Source: Linyphia triangularis
Taxonomy: Eukaryota; Arthropoda; Arachnida; Araneae; Linyphiidae
Direction: 5' to 3'
Assembly (NCBI GenBank): GCA_963978545.1
Contig: OZ021726.1
Coordinates: 58,578,959 to 58,642,958 of the forward strand
Length of the DNA stretch: 64,000 nt
Positions 20,580-30,984 of the stretch are shown here, one piece after another. Both the position numbers and the translations under genes were made by a program. A model generated the notes under the pieces. The model did not search any database. It was not told the origin of the DNA and saw only the letters and a program-made list of their open reading frames with translations. Position 1 is the first letter of the stretch. Every line of letters starts with the position of its first letter.

Positions 20580-20998
20580 TGTTGCACAAATTGTCTGTAT
20601 ATATTGTAAATAGTGACGTATTATTTTAAAATTCTATCGTAATTTATTTTTATCTTATTTTATTTATTAATAGCGATTATACAGGTTAGAAAAAGGTGGC
20701 AACACCTAAAGCAATCGCGAAGTTTCGAGATGTTTCTTTTCCGACGAATTGGCTGGAAATTTCTCGATTATTCTCTCGCGCTAGTATTTAAAGACCGGGA
20801 GATCGGGAAAGTTTTCAGATTGACTTTGGACTTCGATGAAAGCTTATCGCTTTGTTTACCTATTGGAGTGAGCTTGTATAATCGCTGTGTTCGAAGTTGT
20901 TTTTGCTAAAGCTTGTGTTGAAGCTTGTGAGCGATTACACTGTTGCCTGTGGATAAATTTTGAGTTTTCTGAAGAGAGAATAAATATTTTTTTACTGT
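20580..20998 (+). repeat. 3' LTR
   Basis: Second copy of the LTR. Differences from the 5' LTR include T/C near 20638, A/C near 20719, A/T near 20740, A/G near 20910 and a two-base deletion near 20961. The match ends where the flanking repeat begins; the 43 bases that precede the primer-binding site on the 5' side are absent here. Confidence 0.92.
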
Positions 20999-21002
20999 AT
21001 AC

Positions 21003-21122
21003 TGTGATTGTAATTCAGAGGTTTTTTTACAATGTTTTTGTATAGGTGTTTGCTTATTGTTTTGTAGATTTTTTTTTATTGTTATAAGCTGCTACATAAA
21101 AAATAAAATAAAATCGGCATAC
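21003..21122 (+). repeat. right copy of the repeat flanking the LTR element
   Basis: Near-identical to 17308-17426 (one substitution and one extra T in a T run). It is followed by unrelated AT-rich DNA beginning AAAAAGATCAATG. Confidence 0.9.
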
Positions 21123-22639
21123 AAAAAGATCAATGACATATCTTTAACATTTCATGTATTAATTTACTAAAAAAATGTTCGTTTTGCCCCGTTTTGAAAT
21201 TTTTCATTGAAAGTTTAGAGATTAAGGATATGATAAGGTAATGATCAATTAATATTAAATCTAAACATATTTTTAATCATAAATACTAAAATAACTAATA
21301 TACTTTGTTAATTTTTGGTACAAATAATAATTTAGTAAAATACAAAAAAAAAGACAATATACAAAATTCGATTAAAAAAATTTATAACATTTTAATAAAT
21401 CAATTTATTTTTCACCAATAGGAATTGATGTCTTTTTCCTCCAATAGTTTTCCCACGGTTGAAAATCCTCATCATTTGTTTCTTTTATGTTCGGAATTCT
21501 GATCTCCTAAATAATAGCAGATGCCAAAACATTATATTGAGGATGTATAAATTCAAGCAGATGCGTCAAGATGATAAGTGTTCAGTTCCTCATTTTCCCA
21601 AAGTGATTATTAAGTTAATCAAATTAATACAAACCACAAGTACATGTCAATGTATGGTACGGTTTTTAACATAAGGTAATTAACTTTTGAATTTATAGTG
21701 TATTTAAAGTATCGAAAATGGAATGAGTTTTGGTAAAATAAATATGGGTTAGCATTGAAGTTTTTGAGATTTTGCTTAAATAAACTAGTAGATGGCCCCT
21801 GAATAAAATTTTTATACGGAACTATAAGAAATCGTAAACGAGACGGAGAGAAGAAACAACTTCAGCTATTACTTTTTAGAAACTAAAGTTTTTCTTTATG
21901 TGCACGGTGTATTTAAAATCAGAATTTATACCATAAAACTTTTGTGACAGCCTATTCTTAAAGCTACCAGGGTAAAAATATTTAAATTTTGATTGTGAGT
22001 GCAATTTTTAAATACTGCATCGAAATTTCTTCAATTTAGTTAAGAATAAAACAGAACTCATTCGGTTTTGATTCTGGTCTGTTTTTAAGTGCTACAAATA
22101 CCTTCTTAAATGCCCATTTTAAGTTTTGAAAAAACTTTTTAAATCATTATTCTTAAAATATTTAATTTGCAAACAGAAACTACTAGCAATAATAAAGTCA
22201 AAGATGCACTCACACAATTAAATTGAAAACAATAAATTACGAAATGTAATATCAGTCATTGAATATATTAGTTTACCAAATTATTAGAATTAAATAAATA
22301 TGGAAGTTGAAGAGCACAGTTGAACATATTCTAAAATGAAACAAGCTGATACTTTTTACTTTCAATTACCCATTTGTTAACATAGGGTAATGAAAGTACT
22401 GTTTCTGTGTGTACGTGGTCAGCATAATTCCCGAACAAATTGATCTAAGATATTCAAATTTGATGTGCTGGTCGGTGGTGTTTTCGTCCAATTTGCGCAT
22501 GTGCATATGGTTAAAATCGTGAAAAATCATAAAAATAAATTGCTTTTCATTAGTTTCTAAAAACAGCTCTGACGATTTTGATTAAAATCTCTATGCTAAT
22601 ACATCTTTAAGTGTACTAAACGTCTCCATCCCCAAAATT
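21123..22639. other. AT-rich non-coding DNA
   Basis: No coding segment recognised. Near 22380-22450 lies the second fragment of the unclassified repeat also seen at 1-170. Confidence 0.4.
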
Positions 22640-22651
22640 CCCGTAAAAATG

Positions 22652-22760
22652 TGTATTCATGGGTGTTTGTAAATGTATGTTGGCTCGTCTAATGACGAAT
22701 GTTTCGGCGCATTATAGCCCTCGTGTTGCTGACAGCGCCAGATAATCTGAATACAACCAA
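22652..22760 (+). mobile_element. SINE-A copy, 5' truncated
   Basis: Only the body after the tRNA-like head is present (CATGGGTGTTTGTAAATG onward to the tail). Target duplications CCCGTAAAAATG (22640-22651) and CCCGTAGAAATG (22761-22772) differ by one base. Confidence 0.88.
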
Positions 22761-22772
22761 CCCGTAGAAATG

Positions 22773-24035
22773 GGATAAAAGAGTAAAAAGTTGAAAAACG
22801 AGTGCCTTTAATATATTTATCAGCCCTTGAGTATCGCCCACCAACGATTGATTTTCTTCTGTTTCGCGCACACAAACGGATAATGTAATGCTTATCTAAT
22901 AACATCGCCAATTTTACTGTTTTGGAGGTCTTTTTTTTTTTGTAGCCCATGTAAGAAATTGTTGCCAAAAATATCGCTAAACCTGCAATTTTTATTTAAA
23001 TGAGTGAAAATACGAAAACGGTAAGTAACACTATATCAAATTTCAGTGCACTGACCAATATTATAGAGTAATTGAAAGCTCTGCGATGTCCCATACACCT
23101 AGTTTTACATAGTTTTTTTTTTTTTTAATTTTTTTTTTTTAAATCTTTTTCTCCTCTAAATGCTATTAATCTTGGTAACTTCTTTAAAACTATTTCCTAG
23201 TGACCCTGACGCTACAATTAGAAACTTGGGGGAAATTGTAAGTTGACTCTTATTTATTCACACTCTGTATTTTGCCTTATGAGAAATCGAAAACCAAGGC
23301 TATGCTTTTATTTACCCCGGATTTGTCTACATCTAATTTATAATTCATAATAAATTAATGCCAAACAGTAAGAACTTATTGTTACAGATTCTGAGAGGTT
23401 AGAGAATGAGTAAGTTGGTGAGGTGGATAAGTAGTAATTGAAGGTCGTGCCCTCTTATTAGTGATATTAAAACACTTGTGGTGCATTTATAAATGATTTC
23501 TAACATCAATCACAAAGTTAATTTTTCTGTGATCAATGGTGAATAATTTTGAAATGCATAATAGGGATACTAAATATTTTTATTTGCAATTCTTATATTC
23601 AACAGGGAAAATTTATAAATCATAATCTTTTCTTCAAAACTACTTCGATTCATATTTTTTTACTCCAAATCGTTTTAAATTGCAATGAACGCTGTAAGAT
23701 ATTTTGCAAATGTTTTTTTCTTTCAATTGAATTGTGAAATGAGTTAAAAATTTCTCCTAAAAGCCATCTTTGTCAATTTTATTTTACTTACTTTGCTTAG
23801 CCAGTGACATTTGTATTTGGTTTGGAAAAACAAATTAGTTGTAATTTTGTTGTTGAAATTTATTCAAATCGTAAGACATGTCTATAGGTGGCCTCGATTT
23901 GATCTATTAAATAACTCTCCATGATGGAACTATGTAACTAGTTGGCAGTCTTGTCACTAAAATCGCTACTTAAGGTTGTTTTATACGTTGCCAGTAGCCA
24001 ACATGCTAGCTGGTAAGTTGATTGGAAGATTTCAG
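22773..24035. other. AT-rich non-coding DNA
   Basis: Contains T and A runs near 23107-23150. No gene or bounded repeat recognised. Confidence 0.4.
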
Positions 24036-24237
24036 TTATTATGGAGTAGACATAACTCCACTAATCAAAGGTCACAGGAGAGCACGCGAAATTAAAGTTG
24101 ACACGCCAGCAAATGGAAAATATTTCATACATTGGTGTGCCAGCGATAAACTGTCTTCTTCACTGGCTGTAATGAAGCGTTTACATGGTGCTAGTTACTG
24201 GCATCTAGTAACTGATGACTTCAACAATTGTTATTGT
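24036..24237 (+). CDS. candidate internal exon, unknown gene
   Basis: An open segment between an acceptor-like AAGATTTCAG and a donor-like TGT|GTAAAT. It gives one base plus 67 codons, with a protein-like composition (GVDITPLIKGHRRAREIKVD near the start, then KYFIHWC and YWHLVTDDF). It is less AT-rich than its surroundings. I do not recognise the product, and the open frame continues past the donor to 24285, so it may be chance. There is a second donor-like CTG|GTAAGT 24 bases upstream of the acceptor. Confidence 0.25.
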
Positions 24238-24289
24238 GTAAATCTTTCCTTAAATATGACACTCTCACGGGGAAGTTTAGAATAAAAGA

Positions 24290-25749
24290 AATAAGTTGTT
24301 GGGTTGTTAAGTGAAGCTGTCCTAATAACAGATTGGTCTTCATGTACTTGTGCAAGTATGCACGAGGGCTTTAAAGGCTAATTTATTTCATAATTGTAGA
24401 AACACGACATTTATCCAGAAAAAAAGCATCTGAACCTAAATTAATTATACAATAATTTTCACTTCAGGATAAAAATCCAGCTAATAACCTCGACTGATTA
24501 CACGCCAGACTATGGATTAGGCTCACTTACATTAATTGGAAGATTTAATTACTTGTAAAAATGATAATTACCGATTCCAAAATCCCCTGACATCATAATA
24601 AAATACATCTCGACTTTAATCTTCCTTTCTCTGAATACAAATCTCGGAAATACTACTAGAGAAACAAGAAAAAAGTTAATTTGAAGTATGTTGCGAGCTC
24701 CTTGATTTCGTTTTATTCCCTGAAGCATGATCGACGGAAAAAAAAAGATTTTTTGATGTCGTGAAGATTAATTTTTGTGCGATCCCCCAGGTGGGTCATT
24801 TCTATCGATCATTACAGAAAGGAATTGGTTGTTGGACAACCAATCACAAAAGAGTGAAATAAACCGCAAGAAGAACCTTTTGTTATTGTGGAGTAAGAAA
24901 TTTTAGTTGTATCTCTAAAAGCTCGCAATTGGTTTAAGTCAGAAAACATGAACCAAATTTTAAGTCAGTTGAATAGTTTGATTTTAAAAAGTAAAAAATT
25001 TTAAATTATCAGAAGTTCCAAAAGGAGAATAAACTGTGGTGATAAATAAACTTTAAACTAAAAAATATTAAGTTTTAGTAAATTCGAATTTAAAAAATTC
25101 TAAAATCGTATTTAAAAGTAATACTTTTTTAGAAAAATAAAAAAATGAAAAATAAATAAATTTTATTCCACTACTTGATGGTCAATTGAAGAACATCGTA
25201 GGTAGATTTGGATCCATTGCCAGAAGAGCAGGTGTTCTTTTGGAATCATTTAATATGGTTGCCATAACTGTTCTTCTGATCATCATTGGTTCAGTGGGTA
25301 ATCAATCTTTTTCGGTGTTTTTCAATTTCGGTGTTTTTCAAAAAAAAAAAAAAAAAAATACCCTTTGCTTCTTCCTCTTCTGCAAGGAAAATGTTCTGCA
25401 AATCAAATTCAAAATTCGGTTTATCTTTTTTGTTCTTGTATTGAAGTTATTGAGATGAATGTATCTCTTAATCAAAAATATATTGACACGATACTCTTCC
25501 GCCTTAAAATATCTTTAATTTGACACCTAGAATTTAAGAAATTGAACAATATATTTTGTTAAAAGACCATAGTCTCTCTTGCCAATTTGAAAATGTTTTA
25601 CCTTAAAAAACTACTTTAAAGTTTCAAATTTTGAGTATTTCCTATGATCCGATTAAAAGAAAAAAAAAAGTGGACAACAAAACTGCGCTACTTAAGGGTC
25701 CAGTATACTAAATTTCAAGACTCATAATGGTGGGGATATAATAAATAGA
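24290..25749. other. non-coding, one possible coding fragment
   Basis: AT-rich. Near 24810-24840 there is ATTGGTTGT-TGG-ACAACCAAT, a short perfect hairpin made of inverted CCAAT-type boxes. Around 25195-25260 two frames are open for 20 or more codons without clear splice limits; I do not call a gene. An 18-base A run lies near 25340. Confidence 0.35.
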
Positions 25750-25761
25750 AATGTGAAAAGG

Positions 25762-26249
25762 GCTTGTGTAGCCCAGTCTAGAGAGGCGTTGTTTTCGCAA
25801 TCGGGAAGCTGCGAGTTCGATCCTGGCTAGTGCTCACATTCCTGGTGGTGGCGAGTTCAGGGTCTGGGACCGACTAAAGACCTCCGTGTTCGTTAATTGT
25901 GACTGGGGCATGTTATGTCAGTCGTGGTTGCAAAGTCCTCCAAGTTCCCATACAGTTCAATACTTCTGGGGGTGACAAAACCAAATCTTCTGCTTGGTAT
26001 TGCCTTTAAATTAAGAAGTTCCACATACGGTCGGTAGTGCTGCCATCTACCGGGTAGCTACAGAAAAGTGGTAGAAATGAACTCTTCGGTGGTTATGTGT
26101 AGACTAGGGCATTCCCTCTCACCAGTGAGTGTGTGGCTAACATCCAGTGCAGTACTATCCACTACCGATCTTCAGGAAATGGGGTTTATACAAAATACTT
26201 GGAAAATCAGAGGTGCCTTAGTCCCCATTGACCTTGATAAAAGAAGAAG
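25762..26249 (+). mobile_element. SINE-C, long tRNA-derived element
   Basis: A 488-bp element with a tRNA-like head (A-box-like TGTAGCCCAGTCTAG, B-box GAGTTCGATCC at about 25815), a long unique body and an AAAAGAAGAAGA tail. Flanking duplications AATGTGAAAAGG are at 25750-25761 and 26250-26261. The length is large for a SINE and the body carries no obvious coding frame. Confidence 0.8.
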
Positions 26250-26261
26250 AATGTGAAAAGG

Positions 26262-26870
26262 CCGCAGTTTACAGAGGAGAACAGCAAAATTGATGTTAAA
26301 ATGGGGTAATCGGAGTTGCAGACTTCGATGGAGTCTGGAGGTGTCTTTTTCTTAAAATCAAGCGGTTCAATTGTGAACTCTTTATTGGTGTTCATAGAAA
26401 CATTAATACGTTTTTTTTTTTTATGGGAGATGAGACATTTTAGCTTTATGTGGAGGTTTTTGTTGGAATAAGCGAGGATTTTTGGTACCCCGTCCTCCAC
26501 GATGCACTTTTCTCAAGAACTAAATATTCTAATTACAATGAATTTTCACAACATGTGCCTTGAGTATATTAAAGAGGTTTTTTTTTCAAAGATTTGCAAC
26601 TTTGATTGATTACAATAAAATGTTATAAATATTTTTTTCTTGTAACTTAAAATATTTCTAGAAATAAGTTTGTTAAATAAGCAATTTCCATTAAAATGCT
26701 TCAACGTATCATATATTAACAATAAAGTTGTAGAACATTAGGTAAGTATCCTACACTACTCAAGATAAAGAATTTGGAAATAATTTTCGAGAATTCGAGC
26801 TTTACATTTAAAATTCTAATATAAAAAGTGTAAAACGGTTTAAATAAACCCTTTAAGGGACAAAGGTCAC
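26262..26870. other. AT-rich non-coding DNA
   Basis: No gene or bounded repeat recognised between SINE-C and the fold-back element. Confidence 0.4.
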
Positions 26871-27052
26871 TTACAAGGAGACCTTACGGTCTCGGAAATT
26901 CAGATCGTGATGAAACTCGGCAGATTGATAGTATACTTTAAGGGTATCCGCACAGTAAAGAAATAAAGCGCACTAGCCAGAATATTCCGAGAAAACAGGC
27001 TCTAAAGTATTACGTGCAGCTTATATACTAGTAGAAAATTTTGCTCTGCAAC

Positions 27053-27139
27053 TGCCCGGTGGCTAAGTGGTCAGCGTGCTGGGTTCCCGTACGGGCGATT
27101 CGAGTTCGATACCTCGTGAGGTAATTTTTTTTTTTTTTT
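27053..27139 (+). other. tRNA-like Pol III unit, left arm
   Basis: GCCCGGTGGCTAAGTGG fits an A-box region and GAGTTCGATACCTCG a B-box with T-stem. A 15-base T run (27125-27139), a strong Pol III terminator, follows directly. The acceptor stem does not close well, so it is tRNA-like, not a confident tRNA gene. Confidence 0.6.
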
Positions 27140-27813
27140 CAATTTATAAAGTGACTATTACAGCTAATTGAAATTTGAATTAAAGATAATACTTTATTTT
27201 TAAATACGTAATGTATTTTTAATGAAGGTACATTAAAACTCTATTTACTATTTTCACAAACAAGTGATTATAAATTTTGAGATATTATAAGATGTAGAAA
27301 AGTAAATGATTTTCCCAAAAAACATGAAGAACCAGTTTCTATATGGAAGAGTAAGAATTTTGTCCTATTGTACACAAGCAGGTAGTTAAAAATTTTCAAA
27401 ACCCTAACGGCACTTTGCAACGTCTATTTTTATAGACAGGTAAATAATCTACTAAATCGTATGCAAAGTTGCGCATATCTGGTTGAAAATAATAGAGACA
27501 TAAATACCTATGAAGACTGCATAAAAATACAATCAATAGTCCATCATCAATTTTTAATAAAATGATCCGGTATGCCTGGTATGCTTCCATGTTTTCTGTC
27601 GAAAGATATATTTTCATGAATGTTAATTAAGTATGTTTTCCAACGAATCTTTTACAAAAATGTTGTTCCTGTAAACAATTTTAATTTATAAATTGTGCAA
27701 GATGTCAAAACAGTTCTGGTTTTCCATGTTTTTATGATAAGTGTCATTCTGGTGTATGTATATAAATAAATAATTGACAAATAAAAACTATGTCAAAATC
27801 CATAGATAAATTA

Positions 27814-27994
27814 GCCGACCAAACGGTATAGTGGTTAGCGTGCTGGCTTCTAGACCACGAGGTTGCGGGTTCGAGTCCCGTGTTTGGCATGGGTGTTTGT
27901 AAATGTATGTTGGCTTGTCTAATGACGAATGTTTCGGCGCATTATAGCCCTCGTGTTGCTGACGGCGCCAGATAATCTGAAAACAACCAACCAA
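27814..27994 (+). mobile_element. SINE-A, full length
   Basis: Complete copy from GCCGACC to the CCAACC tail, inside the loop of the fold-back element. Perfect 14-bp duplication CCATAGATAAATTA at 27800-27813 and 27995-28008. Confidence 0.95.
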
Positions 27995-28175
27995 CCATAG
28001 ATAAATTAAGTCGTACCCTAATTTTGTTGCCGTGGTAATTAGAATTTTAATTTATATCTATTTAATTTATCTCTATTTTCTATATTAAAAATACATTGCG
28101 TATTTAAAAATAAAGTATTATCTTTAATTCAAATTTCAATTAGCTGTAATAGTCACTTTATAAATTATGAAAAAA

Positions 28176-28249
28176 ATTGCTAAACGAGGTATCGAACTCG
28201 GATCGCCTTTACGGGAACCCAGCACTCTGACCACTTAGCCACCGGGCAG
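28176..28249 (-). other. tRNA-like Pol III unit, right arm
   Basis: Inverted counterpart of 27053-27139. A and B boxes are conserved (CCACTTAGCCACCGGGC and ACGAGGTATCGAACTCG on the + strand); the terminator is a shorter T run when read on the minus strand. Confidence 0.55.
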
Positions 28250-28519
28250 TTGTAGAGCATAAATCTCTACTAGTATATAGCCTGCGCGTAATACTTTAAA
28301 GCCTGTTTTCTCAGAATCTTCTGGCTAGTGCGCTTTATTGCTTTACAGTGTGGATACCCTTAAGGTATACTATCAATCTGCCGAATTTCATCCCGATCTG
28401 AATTTCCGAGACTGTAAGGTCTCCTTGTTAGATGTAGAGGCTTTCTTCGGTAAGTATTATAGAATGAATTTAAGCAGTACAATGAACAAAAATAGTTTAT
28501 TTCAGTTTAGTTTAAGTTG

Positions 28520-28798
28520 CACTGTTCTGGCTGTCTATTTCTGCCACACCATGAAGTGCTTATCACAGCCAAATACACTTTGTAATTTTGAATTACGATA
28601 AGATTACGACGTCGATCCCTTATCGTGCTTACTTCTCTCTCATCAAACCTACAACACTAACGAGGGGACACTGAGGCCACGAACTATTTAATGTGAACCA
28701 GCTCCCATTATCATACACAATTCATTATTCGGCAAAACCAGGAACGAACTTGTGAACCGCTCACGAGCTAGGCACCTTTAATCAACGGGGTACTGGAG
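28520..28798 (-). mobile_element. SINE-D, worn copy
   Basis: Collinear with the better copy at 59909-60194: GCTGTCTATTTCTGCCACAC, AAGTGCTTA-C-CAGCCAAATAC, CACTAACGAGGGGACACTGAGG, CCACGA-TATTTAATGTG and CACGAGCTAGGCACC. The tRNA-like part is at the right. No clear target duplications. Confidence 0.65.
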
Positions 28799-29225
28799 GT
28801 TTTTTCTATACTTAAGAAAAAGTTTTTCTCTACATTAGAAAAAATTAAGGTTAGAAAAGAGAAAAGGGAAAATTTAATATAAACTTGGCAATGGAGATGA
28901 TGTCATGAGAAACCATGTCCCAAAAAGATTCAAAGTTAAAAAATAAATAAAAATATATATAGCTTTAGCATTGACGCATATTATACTTTATTTCGCCATT
29001 TCTCTATGTAAAAAAACCTTATCTTCTCATTTGAATGAACAATTCTCGCATTTTTTTTTTTTTTTTTTTTTTAATTCAATTCTAAATGTATCGAAAAAGC
29101 AGTGAACACAAAAATTTCTGTTCACTGCGCTTTTTCTTCTTTTTCTTTTTTCTTTCCCTTTCTTTAAAAAAAAAATTACAACCTAAAATCACTTGTAAGA
29201 AAGCGACACATTTGGCTTAAATCAA
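28799..29225. other. AT-rich DNA with a hairpin
   Basis: Contains a 22-base T run near 29052 and GCAGTGAACA...TGTTCACTGC (29099-29128), a perfect 10-bp stem with a 10-base loop. No gene recognised. Confidence 0.45.
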
Positions 29226-29422
29226 ATGTGACGTCACTACAACTGAAACAACTCGGCTTGAAACGTAGCAGCTGAAACCAGTTTTGCAAGTTGCTCGCAA
29301 ATCGCGCCAACCGATATGGGATAGGGCAATTGTCTACCAAACACCGATGCCAAACACACACCAACTATTTGGCAGAACCTCACGATGACCATTGAAACGA
29401 AAGGATGTAGTGACGTCACAGC
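29226..29422. repeat. small TIR element with CRE-like ends
   Basis: TGTGACGTCACTACA near 29227 and its inverse TGTAGTGACGTCAC at 29407 bracket about 170 bases of moderately GC-rich sequence. The ends contain the TGACGTCA palindrome. It could be a tiny MITE or a fragment of a larger element. Confidence 0.45.
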
Positions 29423-29461
29423 AATAGCGGATCGTTTTGATCGGACTGCCATCGGACTGGG

Positions 29462-29700
29462 GTCGACCAAACGGTAGAGTGGTTAGCGAGCTAGCTTCTA
29501 GACCGCGAGGTTGCGGGTTCGAGTCCCGTGTTGGCATGGGTGTTTGTAAATGTATGTTGGCTTGTCTAATGACGAATGTTTCGGCGCATTATAGCCCACG
29601 TGTTGCTGACGGCGCCAGATAATCTGAATACAACCAACCAACCAACCAACCAACCAACCAACCAACCAACCAACCAACCAACCAACCAACCAACCAACCA
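29462..29700 (+). mobile_element. SINE-A with expanded CCAA tail
   Basis: Full-length copy (head GTCGACCAAACGG...). The tail from about 29632 to 29700 is a pure run of about 17 CCAA/AACC units, far longer than in the other copies. Perfect 14-bp duplication GCCATCGGACTGGG at 29448-29461 and 29701-29714. Confidence 0.95.
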
Positions 29701-29714
29701 GCCATCGGACTGGG

Positions 29715-30763
29715 TTTCGGGGCATTTTCTTTTCTAAATATTTAAATAACTAATTTGTTTAAAGAACTTTTGTTTGAATATTTGGAATCGGAAATAAATT
29801 CTTCATAACTATTAACTAATTTCACTCGTTTTTAAAAGATGCGGGAATTGTCCATTTCATCAACTATTAGCAACGTTTGGCAGCTATAAACGAAAAGTTA
29901 TTCATCAATGCTGTTGACAAAATTCAAATTTAAAATGATTATGCCTTCAAAATCACTAAAATGGCAAAAAAGGGGTTTTTCAACTGTATTCCATTTGCCA
30001 TCTTAGTTATCGCCAATACTATTTAAAATGTAAGTGACACATTGGAGATATCATTTGGCATGATTTTACTAAGAACTGTAAAACAGTTCAGAACTTGCAA
30101 TTTTGTCACAAATGCTCATAGCGTCTTTGTAATGCTAATACCTTTTAACCCACAAAGAAACTGTAAATTTTACGCCAAATAGTATCTAGGCTGGTACACA
30201 AGGAATCGTTTAATCCTATGAATCATGAATTTCGATTTTAATTAAAATTTTAATAACGTTTGGTATGGGCCATTTTTATGTGTAGAAAAATGATGGGATA
30301 TACTTTCTTTTTGCAAATATATTATTTGCAAAAAGCTTATTTTGATCCTGGCGAGCCAATTGAGCATGTTTCGAATTTTTTTTATCCCTAATTAAGTAAT
30401 TTTTGTGTTAAGAGGTATTACAATAGCAACTATAAGGAACCTTAGGTTAATTTTCAGAATAAAGTTCAAGGTAAACATTGGTATCGAGTGAGATGATATC
30501 CATGATAGATATTAACTATTTTTTTAATATGATACATCGATACAACCAGTTGAATGAAAACTGACTCTCATACAATAGCAGTTGAATGGAAATTCATTCT
30601 TGTACTTATTCCTCCATTACCGTCTGTATTTACTTATGAGGAAATATTGTTTAATTTTTAATTACGATACATCAATATGTCTCTTTGTTATGGAATTTAT
30701 GTGAGACACAATACTGAAAATTTATTTTTGCACACTGTTTCTTTAACTACATGAGCGTATTGA
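29715..30763. other. AT-rich DNA with repeat fragment and hairpin
   Basis: A perfect 12-bp stem with 5-base loop (CTTTTTGCAAAT...ATTTGCAAAAAG) lies at 30307-30335. A 36-base block at 30393-30428 recurs at 34389-34424 with one mismatch, marking an interspersed repeat. No gene recognised. Confidence 0.5.
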
Positions 30764-30786
30764 AAGAAAGCACGAAAAATTTTCAG

Positions 30787-30981
30787 TAGCGTCCAACAAA
30801 AGAAATGTAGAGAAAAGATCGCATTGTCGAGAGCAGAGATATCTGTGACCGTAGTGTCTGATAAGAGCAATCAAATATGGAAGGTGCTCCACCCATTTAC
30901 ACGTGTAGTAGTGGACATTGGTCATCAATCCTGGACACTGGTGGGCACGACAGTGTCACGTCCGTTGCTATCTGGCAGCAG
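30787..30981 (+). CDS. candidate internal exon, unknown gene
   Basis: The strongest unassigned coding candidate. It lies between AAATTTTCAG and a canonical AG|GTAAAA donor; length 195, one base plus 64 codons plus two bases, so phase is kept across the exon. The frame has no stop and the composition is protein-like: REKIALSRAEISVTVVSD, then WKVLHPFTRVVVDIGHQSW and GTTVSRPLLSGSR. It is markedly more GC-rich than its surroundings. I cannot name a family; alternating strand-like residues suggest a beta-rich domain. A competing 61-codon frame exists on the minus strand. The polypyrimidine tract before the acceptor is weak. Confidence 0.4.
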
Positions 30982-30984
30982 GTA

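Larger units (their letters stand above)
17427..20998 (+). mobile_element. Gypsy-type LTR retrotransposon, internally deleted
   Basis: A 3.6-kb element with paired LTRs, a tRNA-Leu-type primer-binding site, a Gag-protease-integrase-end frame and a polypurine tract. Order and motifs (CCHC knuckle, DSGA protease, GPY/F-like integrase tail) point to the Gypsy (Metaviridae) group. Reverse transcriptase, RNase H and the integrase catalytic core are gone, so it could only move with help. ATAC occurs on both sides (17423-17426, 20999-21002) and may be the target duplication. LTR divergence of about 1.5 percent implies a fairly young copy. Confidence 0.9.
26871..28430. mobile_element. fold-back element with 350-bp inverted arms
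   Basis: The left arm 26871-27223 and right arm 28084-28430 are inverted copies, roughly nine in ten positions identical over their whole length. The outermost bases read TTA|CAAGGAGACCTTAC and, at the other end, GTAAGGTCTCCTTG|TTA, so TTA is duplicated in direct orientation as in PIF/Harbinger-type elements (TWA). Just inside the left end is a perfect hairpin GAGACC-TTAC-GGTCTC. The 860-bp loop has no transposase and includes a SINE-A with its own target duplication. Each arm holds a tRNA-like unit. A pair of identical SINE-like elements inserted head to head is the alternative. Confidence 0.75.

Noticed and set aside
25195..25260. chitin-synthase-like exon (short acidic stretch DLDPLPEEQVFFW)
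   Set aside because: Only about 21 codons before a stop, no reliable donor, and the resemblance rests on memory of a short motif.
27833..27900. tRNA genes at the heads of SINE-A copies
   Set aside because: A and B boxes are present, but the sequence continues into a repeated body with a simple tail and target duplications, so these are SINEs and not tRNA genes.
29632..29700. CRISPR-like array (regular short repeats)
   Set aside because: It is a pure tetranucleotide microsatellite without spacers, in a eukaryotic SINE tail.
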